A stretch of DNA of 64,000 nt from Antedon mediterranea (taxonomy: Eukaryota; Echinodermata; Crinoidea; Comatulida; Antedonidae): contig NC_092672.1 of the NCBI RefSeq assembly GCF_964355755.1, positions 3,720,001 through 3,784,000 on the forward strand, written 5' to 3'. Positions within the stretch are counted from its first letter, which is position 1. Every line of letters begins with the position of its first letter. Positions 10,615 to 33,800 of the stretch are shown piece by piece. A model generated the notes under the pieces. It saw nothing but the letters and a program-made list of their open reading frames with translations. It had not been told where the DNA came from and did not search any database. Position numbers and translations under genes: made by a program.

Positions 10615-12367
10615 ATGGTTCTCAGATATTTTGTACTTTCTCTGGTATTTTTATATGTATTTACTTTATTTCCGAGGGATATTGAAGGTTCATTTTTAAG
10701 TGATGTATCCGATGGTATTTCACAACAAATTAATGCAATCAGTCAATCAGATTTTCTTAAGCGAACTCAAGTGGTAAGTGTCGCGGAGCAAGCCGCCTAT
10801 ATTATATAATATTACTAACTTCTTCACTATAAAACGCCGTATGTCCGCCTGCTAATCAGAATTTTGTTTAGCAGGCTTTTAGGCCTAGAAGAGAAGAGGC
10901 TATTGGCACGGCTAACCGTGTCTGTAATTTATTTTCTATAGGTATGGTCGACCGTGCATCAAAATTATTTTCAATCAGGAGGGAAGTTAACCATATTTTA
11001 CTAGGCCTAGATGCATTCAACTGTCTTGGTCTACTCTTTTAATATAGATAGAACAAATTTAATTTGTTTAAAAACATTTTTATTTTCGAGTTATTATATT
11101 GACAGACTACTTTTTTAATTTTAATCTATTTACATTTTTTAGAAATGGGGTAGCGCCGAAAGGAAAGCCAAAAAAGTTGTGAGCTTGGTACAGGATGGGA
11201 AGCTTGGATTAGAAATTCAACAATTTATCAGCAAAAATTTGAAATCTACTATTGGAGTACCAAGTTTGTACTTTTTTGTTTAATAATATTTATTATAATA
11301 AACTAAAAACATTTTATTTGATATCACATACCCTACATCCAACAGCGATATGCCATACAATTACAGGATGCCTTAAAGACATCAGCATAATTATAATTAA
11401 TTCAGCTTTTAGAAGTTTCTGAATTATTATTTTAAAGTACTGGTATAATATTAATAAGTAAAGTATGAAAATGATGAATACAAAAAACGAGTTTAAAAAA
11501 TGAATAAAATACCAAATAATATAATCAAGTTTCTTTTACTGTCCAGTATGAAGTTTTATTAATCAAATTCCTGTCTTTTATTAACTTACGTCTTGTTGAT
11601 TGACAGTTACCCAGCTAGAAGATTTCTTGAAGTTTTTGGACCGGTCCTTACTAGAAATATGCCTCCTGATCTGCTGGATTCTCTCTGGTGTTTTGTTAAG
11701 TAAAGTGTTTAGCGGATCAAGTACGCTATTTGCCATGTGTGTCAGTCTTTTACTACATGCCATATATGGCCCTGTATGGAGTATGATGCAGTTTATCATT
11801 ACAATAGGTGAATATTTGTTTAAAACATAAAAAATTAAAATTTAAAAATCAGACTTTGAATAGGCAATTTTGCATTTTTTTTTAAATTAATCACTTTCCA
11901 TAGAAAAAAAACACTGATTTCACTTCTAAAATGACAATAAACTATTAAATTTAACCAAAAACCCATTGTCAGTCAGACAATTTGACTATGTTTTGCTTTA
12001 AATTACAGTATTTTTTATGTAAATAATTTATTTTCGATACAATTTTTAGTGAATAACTAGTATGGCATATTCAATAAAAAAACAAATTTAAGGGGACAAT
12101 ATCTTTAGGCATTACATATTTTATATAATATCTTTCCATTTTTAAGGGACGTTTGGATACTGTGTTAGTCTAATTGCAAACAATCTTGTTCTTCTGACTT
12201 TGACGTTTTCAACGCTTTTTGTGGCACACAAGTTTTTCGGTATCCTACGAGGGGCGCCAGAACCAACTCTATCCGATATTAATCTTCGTATTTGCAACCT
12301 TCAAACACGACAAATTGATTTAGATTCACGGCTCCAAAATATTGAAGAATTATTACAGAAGAAATAG
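10615..12367 (+). CDS. Four-exon membrane protein, probably TMEM109/BRI3BP-like
   Basis: Exons 10615-10773, 11143-11263, 11607-11807 and 12147-12367 join in phase to a complete 233-codon frame ending TAG. The ATG at 10615 is chosen because it opens a signal peptide (MVLRYFVLSLVFLYVFTLF) with cleavage plausible near residue 25. A luminal helical segment follows to about 105, then hydrophobic segments near 108-128, 131-150 and 151-190, and a C-terminal coiled coil near 200-231 (INLRICNLQTRQIDLDSRLQ). Length, signal peptide, about three membrane spans and terminal coiled coil match TMEM109 (mitsugumin-23) and BRI3BP, cation-channel-like proteins of endoplasmic reticulum and nuclear membranes. 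The family call rests on architecture, not on a diagnostic motif; gene structure is firmer than identity. The exon 2 donor (A/GTTTGT) is weak. Confidence 0.6.
11336..11377 (+). repeat. SINE type S3 fragment
   Basis: CATCCAACAGCGATATGCC and ATTACAGGATGCC match the S3 body; located in intron 2 of the TMEM109-like gene. Confidence 0.45.
11838..12103 (+). repeat. Family-E TIR element copy
   Basis: Shares CAGACTTTGAATAGGCAATT, TTTTGCTTTAAATTAC and the right end GGGGACAATATCTTTAGG with copies at 503, 25868 and 36612. It fills most of intron 3 of the TMEM109-like gene. Confidence 0.7.
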
Positions 12368-15300
12368 AGGAAATAACTGTTTGTAATTTTATATTTTCTT
12401 TGATATTTATAAATGTATAAAATACATTACTGTTTTTATACAAGTTTATCTCCTTTTTACAATATTTTTGGGATTATTTAAAGCATAAAACACAAATTTA
12501 TCTAGGTTTATCGGTTGTGATTAATTAAGGAAAACCTACCTACAAGTTCATCATTCGCGGTACTATATACGTACCATTTATTTGTATCAACAACAAAATA
12601 ATACAGTATTTCTTTCACAAGAATATTTCTATAAACTTATTTGATACAAAACGGGTATGCAATGAGCCGAAGCTCTTAAACGCATTACCCTATAAGTTTA
12701 ATAGAATAAACCAGTAAAATTGGAAACAATGAAAATTAATATTAAGCTATTCAGACGAATAGGCTATATATCTTTTACAGATAGATAGACTAGTAGTTTT
12801 TAATTTTCTAACAATCATTGATAAATAAGAACATTGTCTTTAATTTTAGATCTGTAATATAAGAAACAATTCCAACAACTGCAAGACGATAGCTTTACCA
12901 TTACATTTCAATTATGTATTTGACAAACTTGAATTAAGCATCTTTCACACCTTCTCCGACACGGTTCCAGTCCGGCAAATCAAATCAAACATCAATGTTT
13001 TGTTTTCACGCAGCTACACGCATATCGATTGGTGCATAGCCGCGTATAGCTTTGTGAAAACGAAACATTGACGTTCGATTAATATTCATTCTGAATAGTA
13101 CATCCTTAGTAGCTACGTGTCTCTTTTGTGTATTCCATAATTGATATGTCAGTAAGTTAATAAATTACATAATTAATTATTTACCAGGTGCAGTAGTAAC
13201 AAGCATTTATGTATTATGCAGGTATCAGTCTGAATGTGCTAGGAAGAGGCTAAAAATAGGTTTTGTAAAACAGCCACATAAGTGGGGAGGGCATTTGGTT
13301 AGACTAGAGTATCTTAGGAGGTTAATTATTGGTTATTTAAGAGGTACCCATGAATATCAGGATATATACATCCATCTGAATGTATTAGGAAGAGGCTACA
13401 AATAGGTTTTTTAAAACAGCCACATAAGTGGGGGAGGGCATTTGGTTAAACTATCTTTAGGAGGGTAATTATTGGTTATTTAAGAGGAACCCATGAATAT
13501 CAGGATATATACATCCATCTGAATGTATTAGCAAGAGGCTACAAATAGGTTTTTTAAAACAGCCACATAAGTGGGAGAGGGTATTTGGTTATTAACTACC
13601 TTTAGGAGGGTAATTATTGGTTATTTAAAAAGGACCTCTGAATATCAACTCACTACTTTTTCCAGTAGGAAGGGTTACACAACTATAGTTGACATTTTTT
13701 ATAGCAGATTTTTTAATTAATCTGCCTTGCTCCAGATCTACAATGCTGCTATTTTTAGTTTGATTTAGTTGAATGTACTACTGTATAAATATGAGGTTGA
13801 CAATTTCATATTTCCCCTAGCCATTGTTTCACTTTTTTTGACTCTTTCTTCCTCTAGCTCCCCCCAACCCCTAACTGCTGATCTGTGCCATTATAATACT
13901 CATGTTTTTAATTTTGTAAAGTAATAACATTAATCAATCAATGTATTATTATAATGTTGTAAAAAAAAGTATAGTTGTATGTACAGTGGATGGATAAATT
14001 AGTATGTCAATGTTTTACATCCTTTTTAGTCTAGTATAGAAATAATGTACCTGGTAAATATTTGTTGTACGACAATGTATTGTATATCATAAACAATTCT
14101 ACATATTTATATTTAGGTGATATTATATTATAATGTAAGCAAGAAAATCTAACAACAGGATCAAAGGGTTTATCTGTGGCTGCGACACAATCAGTTCCAC
14201 AAAGCAGAGCATGTACATGATAGTACAATACTGTTGGTATTTGTCGCATTCAGACATACGATCACAGGACTGTTGCAAGTACATATCTTGGCAAGGCGAG
14301 CCCAGTGTCCTGTTGTTAGATTGCCTTGATGTAAGCAGGGAGTTGGAACTAAATTACAACTCCCTGATGTTAAGTAAGTAAGTTAATTAGTAGTGATCAT
14401 TGAAATGTAATGATCAAATGTTTTTTTAATTGTAGTATCACTATCACCAATAATTTCTGAGAAAATTGCTGTTTCATAAGCTTATACAGGTATTAGTTAT
14501 ATTATACAGTATGAAAATATCCAAGTTCTGTATATCAAAATAATTAATTACAGTACTGATGTAAGTATTAGCCAAATAATTCACAAATTTCTATCTGAAA
14601 AATGCTTTTGAATTTCCCATTAGGGTTAATGAACATTTCCACTATGCATGCAAATTAATTTGTGTGTAGGCTTTATTTTGGTGCTACCCCTCATAACCTA
14701 AATCATACAGTGTATTATATTACATTTGCTGTATCTTTTTCGAGGGATAACTAATTAAATACTGTAATGTATAATACATTATAAGAAAAGATGTTTGCTG
14801 TGTGTTGCTTTGATTGAAATTACGGTGTCAAAGTTATAATTTGGTTGTGTTGTTATTTGGTACAGATTTTTACAGCAAAAAAATAGGTTGGGTTTAGGAG
14901 GGATAAGCTTATACTGTACCAGGTTCAGTACTGTGTTAAAGAAATTTTCTTTTTAATTTAATCACGTATTTTAAATTAACATTTTAGTACAGAATAAAAC
15001 ATAAATAGGCCAATGTTTTGTAGAAAGAATATATTTGTTTATTAAATTTATTGGACGTTCATTCATATGAGAAAGTGATCAATGGTAAAGTGTGAACCTA
15101 AACTTAAAAATCTCATCGTTTACAAAACGTATTCACCCAGAAAGACAGTTTAATGTGAATATGTAATGCTGGAAACAATACACGACTATGAATACTTTGG
15201 GGTACCATAGACAGGGCAAAATTACAGGCAGTATAGCCACATCTCTGACTGTATTTAGCAATGTTTTGGTACTAAGGTTTTCCAAATTCAGGATCTGAGA

Positions 15301-15626
15301 TAGAAGCACCGATACAACATTAATGTGTTCTACTAGACACTACTGTGAGGTTTGAATACCATTTGTTATATTACTTCTTTGTGATCAATCACAGAACCGG
15401 GTCAGTTGACTGACCTTTACATCTGTCTGGTATGTAGACTGGGTTATGATGTCATTAGGATTATGTCATTGGGAGAATCCAGTAGATCAAATAGTGCAAC
15501 ATAAACCATAGAAAAACCCAAGATAAATTCAATTTTTTGTTTGTTTTTAATTATTTCACTCTGTACATAATTAATTCAGGTTTGGTTCAAAATCGCATAA
15601 CAAAAATGCACATATACAATAACTCT
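12368..15626. other. Intergenic spacer between convergent genes
   Basis: No coding potential seen on either strand. AT-rich, with a minisatellite at 13228-13650. The 3' UTRs of the plus-strand membrane-protein gene and the minus-strand EFCAB5-like gene must lie here; a TTTATT (AATAAA on minus) occurs near 15040. Confidence 0.6.
13228..13650 (+). repeat. Minisatellite, about 144-bp unit, three copies
   Basis: CTGAATGT(GC/AT)TAGGAAGAGG begins near 13231, 13376 and 13519; each unit also contains ACAGCCACATAAGTGGG and GTAATTATTGGTTATTTAA. The copies are nearly identical. Confidence 0.9.
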
Positions 15627-26908
<11,282 letters not shown>

Positions 26909-27795
26909 TTATATACTGTACTGTGGCTACGGTAATTATAATTAATAAATAATATCTCACCATCAAAATGTTCCTATATAAATAAATGACAAACAAGTAT
27001 AACAAATTATCACCATGAATATTATATTATAATTTTTAATTAAAGCTATAAAATAAAAGGCTGAGTATGATAGAACTAGGCCTAGCTATCTGACACCCCA
27101 GCCACGCTGCTCCTCTCTCTCTCTCTCTCTGCATGCTGCTGCTGAAGCTAGGCTAGGCAACAACCAAACCTCACCTCTCTTTCTCTCTAAAACATGTTCA
27201 ACTAATTACTAAGTAAATGAGACATTCTTAATGTACATAAAATTATGAAATGTTAAACAAAATTTTAGAGGCCTATCTAACCTTTCAAAGAGAGTTTTAA
27301 CTTCATTTTTGTAGTCGTATTTGGTTGTGGAACGGTGGTGGTAAGTGTGTTTTGTGTTCAGTTGCCAAGGTACAATTATACAAGTGCGCATGTGTATGAA
27401 CTCTTTTTGACCTCTTTCAGTCTTTCTGTTGATTATGGGACGCCGATAAAATATGTTTTTTTATAAATTTGATCACATCATTCCTTGTGTTTTCCACTTG
27501 CTATTCAACGCTCAATTACGACTTTCATTAAAGCGCGTCAGTAAAAATTAAGAAGATAATATGGAAACTAGCCTAGGAAATAGGAGGATTGATGGACGTT
27601 TGTGTCTCTTTTGTATGTATATTATTTTGGCACTTTCCTACACCCATATTTGAAGTTGACCTGCCAAAAATCAACAACACTTCCGGATTCTCCAACTTTT
27701 AGCGAAAGAATTGTCTGGGCGGAGAGTGTGTGAGGAGTTTGTATGTTTATAAAGGATTTTATTTGAGAAAAAAATATCAAAAATTGCATATAAAT
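26909..27795. promoter_or_regulatory. Divergent promoter interval between EFCAB5-like and slingshot
   Basis: The two start codons are 887 bp apart on opposite strands with no other gene between, so promoters and 5' UTRs of both must lie here unless upstream non-coding exons exist. The interval holds a short CT run near 27113-27130 and GCTGCTGCT near 27137. No convincing TATA box was identified. A shared promoter is inference from spacing. Confidence 0.5.
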
Positions 27796-27861
27796 ATGTC
27801 GTTAGTAACAGTTCAACGTTCACCTACAAATTCAAGTAACAGTTCAACAATATCCGTCTCG
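27796..27861 (+). CDS. SSH: Slingshot exon 1 (start codon)
   Basis: ATG at 27796 opens 22 codons, MSLVTVQRSPTNSSNSS and on, close to vertebrate SSH1 (MALVTLQRSPT), and ends at GTAAGT. Intron 1 is about 9.35 kb and holds a foldback-like element, SINEs and MITEs but no other exon that I can see. Confidence 0.85.
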
Positions 27862-30800
27862 GTAAGTAAATAGTTTGACGTTTGTGCTAGGCCTAGGCTA
27901 GGCCTAGGCCTTTTGATTTTACCTGTCCGGTCGGGGCAACGCAAACCGGGAAATTATGCAGACGATAGGAGGGCGTAGGGTGAGTAAACTTTGAAAGGGT
28001 GAATGGCGCATCGAAGTGTGTAGTATTTGATAAACACCTGATAAAAATAATGTATGTATAACTAATGTTTATTTAAGAAGAAAAAAAATCATGCCTATGT
28101 TAATTTATCAATCAATTTCTTCTTTACTGAAAACGATTTAAATTAAAATCAATCTTAAAATAAATTAAAAGCAAAATCTTTATAAACGAAATTATAAAAA
28201 ATGACAGCATACAAAACTGTCATTACATCAACTAGGCCCTATACATGGTGATAATTTTTGATCATACATAGATAGTTTGGTTTGGTATATTAAACCAATA
28301 TTAAATAACGATAGCCCTAGAGACCCCAACAAAATCATTGACATTTTATTTATTTACATTGTACAATTAATTTACGCATATGCGCCGTGGTTAGGATTCC
28401 GGCACCGGAACTCAACTGCCCACCGTTAGGGAATCCGACACGTTATTGCGCATGCCTAGAGCGAAGTAATTATAGCTTGCACTAGTGCCACAGACCGCAC
28501 ACCGAGAGTCGGAGTGTTAACTAGCCTAGTTAGTCGTCGGGCAAGCGAGCGATGGATGAAACTTGTCCTAGGCCATACATGAATTTATAATTAAAATACG
28601 ACTACTCCACGCGTTAAAATAATTATTATGATATTGATAAGAATCCGTATCTATCTAAGAATCGTAATGCTGTAATTTTATTAGACAGAGGAAGTATGAA
28701 GTTCGGAACGGGAGAAAAACACAGGCCTGCCCTAGTGTCATAACGCTTGCATATTTTAAGAAATGTACGAAAGAAGTGAATAGCGTAGCGTTGCGACCCT
28801 GACTTCCCGAAGAAAAACAGTTCTGATTTTTTTCACATCCGCGCGTCGGCTGCTGTCAACAATTAAATCAACTTGTATACGATTGCATGTTATGTACAGT
28901 AAATGCGTTATATGAAATCTTTTATTTTGTACTTGAAAAATCATAAAACTAGTCATGTAATTATATGAAGTTTATATATGAATGAAGCAACCACTTTTTT
29001 AATTACGAAATAAATAGGCCCACTGGTCACATCTAGCTGGTAGGCCTACTAGTATTATTTAGTAGGCACCTAGGCTAGTTCGCCGTGGCGCAGCTATTAA
29101 ATGATCCATCGTTGTTGTATGGAGTCGCCGATTACCTCGCTCTGGGCATGCGCAATAGCGTGTCGGATTCCCTAACGCTGGGCAGTTGAGTTTTGGTGCC
29201 GGAATCCTAACCACGGCGATTAATTTATATCATGGTTCTAGATTTTAATTTGTATTTTTAAAAAAAGTTAAACCTAAATAGCTACCTGGCCTAATTAGCA
29301 CAGTTACAGTAACTTGTTTCACCAAATAGTTTTGAATGTTTTCCCATTTTCAATAAATTTTTTTCAAATATACTTTAAAATATGTTTTAGAATTATAGAT
29401 AATAATATTCAAAACATATTTTAAATTAATAATTAGTTAATTAATATTATTGGCATTTTATTTATTTTTATTGTTTCTCACATAACAATTTTGTTATTTA
29501 TATGTTGTTGTATACAGCATGAAATAAAAAATTATATAAAATAAAGTTAATTAATAAGACTTTTTTTAAAAGGGCATGCCTTAGAGTACATAATCAGAGA
29601 TAAGATCACAGATCAATCATATCCCATCAGTGACATTTAGGCCCGTAGATAGCGGGGTTTTTATGCCTTGGGCGAATCCCCCTTAACCGACTGCGAACCC
29701 CCATCCCCAACATGCCCAATACCTCACCCTCAATCCTCCAAAAACGTGCCTCACAGTACAAAAGGTTATTTGTAAATTGAACAATTTGGGGGTGGGAATA
29801 CTTGGTGTCTTTTTTATTATTTATATTCAAACAGGTGAATCAGAATTGTACATTGTACCAACTCCTCTATCTTAAACGTGTATACATTTTTGGTATCTCC
29901 TTGCATTATTTAGCTAATTTTGTTTGTAACTTATTCAACTTGTTCACGGTGCAAACCAAGTGGTTAACACATAACTGTATTAATTAATGTAACATAATTT
30001 GATTTGTTAGAGCCACTATTTTGCATAATGTACAGTATGACATGCTGTAATTGGTGCATTTAACCTCTAGTTCACCTTTATACAGGAAAACTTGACTTGA
30101 TTTAAATTACCAACTAGTCAACTAGTTGCCTTAATATTTTAAATTCAAAATGATATATTGTTGATTGTAAAATAATACTGACCCAGTGGAGTATTAAAGT
30201 TTCATTCCCAGGGATTTTAATCTATCAGAAAATTGCTTTTTTTTTGCCTTCTGTAAAATCAATTTGTGGTGGTAAATTTCTTTTCAGATACCACAATTCA
30301 CCATAATACATTTTTAGCATTCATACTGTATACTAACGGTTGTTTGCGATCAAGACCAGAATTAATTGGGGTTTTTAAAACCGTTTTAAGATTGGTTCTT
30401 TTTTGTGGAGATCCATTTATGCTGGCAAGAAAAAACCGTTCTTGAAAAGAACAGTATTCAAAACCATATTTTCTGCTCAATAGAAACAGGCCCTAAAATA
30501 ATAAGTTTTCTGTCAATTCCAAGCCCTTCCATAACTTAGATAATACAATAATATAAATAATTTTACTTAATATTTCTTTTAATCCAAAGGAGCCCTTCCC
30601 TTATGTGGTTTTTACAATATCCTATTTTTAAGGTCATAGCACAAGGAAGCTTCTAGTTAAATAACATTTATAAACTAACCTTTGAAAATGTACTTTCAAC
30701 TCACCAAAGACTGTTATAATTGCATTGGCACATTAGCTTGGTGTTTTCAGACACTTGCTTGTTATACAATGAAGTCATGGTTCGATCTTTTTTTGGTCAC

Positions 30801-33800
30801 AGTACTCTATGATTTAAGAAATCTAGAGATCGATGGCTATTTATATAAAATGAATAACTATTCAATCTATGTAAACACAAGGGTCAGAAACTTGTTTTTA
30901 ATTATATAATCCGGGTTCGATCCTGTTTGTAGTCGTGAACAAGGAAGTGTAATTAGTGTTAGATTTACTGTCTAAAGGAACAGTAGATTTTATTTACACG
31001 TTTTAACGTTATGCATTGTTGATGGTACTTTTTAATTCTACACAGTACAGTCTGTGTTTGGTCTTAATTACCTGCACTGTAGTGTACATTAAAGGTCATG
31101 AACATCACAAGGAAGATGTACAGTATATAACTGTACAGTACTATACAACAGTAGATTTCATATTTAAAGACCCTTTCCCTACATTTTTTAGATCTATTTT
31201 TTAAGGTCACAAACTACTGTACATTTGATGTAAAAATAAATACTATATAGTCCTATTGAGATAACTTTACTCGTCTTTAAACGGTTAAAAATGTGAAAAA
31301 TAAGTCGATTCTGATAATTTTAGCGGCCCGCTTTAAATGCCAACATGCATTGCGCACGGATTGATATTTCTGTTTTTCTTCACTTTTCGATCAATCATGA
31401 GGCCAAAATAAATGAAAGACTCCTAACATTTCAGCAAAAATACTGGGTTTCCCCTAATTTGTATCAAGTCTGGCAAAAACAGAAAGACAATTAATGCAGC
31501 AACTATACAACGTCAAGTTAGGCCTATAGCTAGTCTATGTTATCGATGTTTACCAACTAGGCCTACAAAACTAAGCCTAGCTACTGTAGGCTAGGCCTAA
31601 AGACCGCCCACGAGAGTACATTCACCGCAAGCTCCTTAGGAGTGCATTGTTTCTCTCTTTTTATCATAATTTACCATAAAACGTACATTTAAGACAAGGA
31701 ATGACCTGGTTTAATGTTTTTAAAGTAAAATGCATTATTTCTACAAAAAGTCATAAATTGTAGGAAATGGGTCTTTAAATAATACATTATGATGTAAACA
31801 GTAGGCCTACAATAATTGCCATAAAGCAGTTTAATTCTTCTACTTGGGCTTATACTGTATTCCAGGGTGTACTATTTATGTATATCCCAGGGTAGGCTTG
31901 TATATCTCAGTGTGAGATTAATTGTACTGATCCCCATCCTAGTTTCGACTATAATATCCGATGCATGCGTTATATTTTCGGTTCTATATGAATATGATAT
32001 TCACAGAACAACAATTATAATGATATGTGATTCTTATTTAGCAAGAAACTGTTTTTCCTATTAGTTTTGAATTTATTCATTTCTCTATAATCCTAGTGAA
32101 TCCAAGTCATGACCTACGGTAGATGAATATGACATTAATGTTTACATGACGGTTCTTATTCATATCCAGTCAGAGATAAATGGTGATATATAAATGTATA
32201 CTGTAAATTGAAATTGTACAGCGTAAAAATGAAATTGAAAGGAAAAGGTGTAGTTAGTTCATATTAATACACATTTATTCAGTTATTTTACTATTTAACT
32301 GAGGCCCACATAAGAAGCAATACAGCTTGTCTCATCATACAATATAAATATGCAAAATACATAAAAAGAAATACTTTCTTTGTTGCAGTACAAATTTACT
32401 GATTGTACAGTAACTGTATGTGCTGTACTCTGTCTATTTTGGTCTGTTACAAGGGGTTAAACCGTTAAAACCAACACTACTCGCTATATTGGGTGTTGTC
32501 AATAGATATGTGCTTATTAATGCCATGCTCGATATATTTAACACAATGAACTTAGTAAGACACCTGTGTTGTGATTCTGTTTTTAGCTACTGTTAGTACC
32601 TGTTGTTGAGGACTAATCCTACATACAGCACTATACAGGTAGATATAGTAGCTGTGTTGTTTAAAACTATATTTAAATGGTGAACGTTTAATAAGTACAC
32701 GTACATTACTATTAAAAAAACAATACTTCGCCATACATCCTGAAAACTGTTTGCTAAATGTCGGTAAAGAACATACTTATGATGTTCTAATGTGCTGAGA
32801 GAAGGGTGGGGTGTGCTGAGAGGAGGGTGGGGTGTCCAGAGAGAAGGGTGTGGTGTCCTAAGAGGAAGGTGGGATGTCCTGAGAGGAGGATGTGGTGTGC
32901 TGAGAGGAGGCATGTGCCCAGTGGATAGTTGGTTTGTTTCTCAACACTATCATAGACAACAGATTGAGTGAGTGAGTGGCCGAGCGGTTAAGACAGTGGA
33001 ACCGTAATTACGTAGCCATAACATCGGCAAGGGTTCGAGGCTCACTCGCTCCATGGTTCTGATGGTAGAACGAGTCTTCTCGGATAAGGACTATAAACCG
33101 TAGGTCCAGTGTACATATCTAGCTCGTGTGCACTTTAAAGAACCTAGTACATCTTTCGAGACGAGTAGGGGGTTACCCCGGTGTATTAGTACATCACAGC
33201 CACTGATCACCAACTGGGCCCTCTGGGAGACCAGTCTTTGACTGAAGAGGTTACCCAGTATAAATATAAATTTCAATCAATAGATCCCTGGTAAAGATAG
33301 TAGTTATATACTGTAGCTAGAACAAAGATAGAACAAAGGTTAAATTTCAACTCTTTTTAATTTTTTACAATTTAATTTGCTACTGATTATTCTAGATAGA
33401 GTTACAGTATATGTCAAAGCAAAGAATTTCATTTTGTGTTTTTTGATGTCCTATTCTAAATATCACAAACAATGAACACATTGTTATTATTATGATCTAA
33501 ATCGTGCTACGAAACAGTTTAAATTGATTGATTTTATTACAAGCATAGGCTTTTCCAAGGTCTCATACAGTAAGTGCTTTGAAAAGATAAACATGGTTCA
33601 ATCAGGGAAGAGTTCTAACTCTTCCCTGGTTGAATTGTATTTTATCAATAATGGAACAGCAACAATTCAATGTCAAACAATCTATGGGCTTGTTTCTGCT
33701 AGGGAAAAAAAAACGGATTACTGTGTGAATAAGTCTATTTTGTGCCTAGTTTACCTGAATAAACTGACAAAAGCCCTTTCCAACATCCCTCTCCACAAAT

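Noticed and set aside
13228-13650. CRISPR-like direct repeats
   Set aside because: Units of about 144 bp are contiguous without unique spacers; this is a eukaryotic minisatellite.
32965-33050. Possible functional tRNA-Leu/Ser gene
   Set aside because: A and B boxes are present, but the acceptor and anticodon stems do not pair well and the sequence continues into a SINE body with copies elsewhere.
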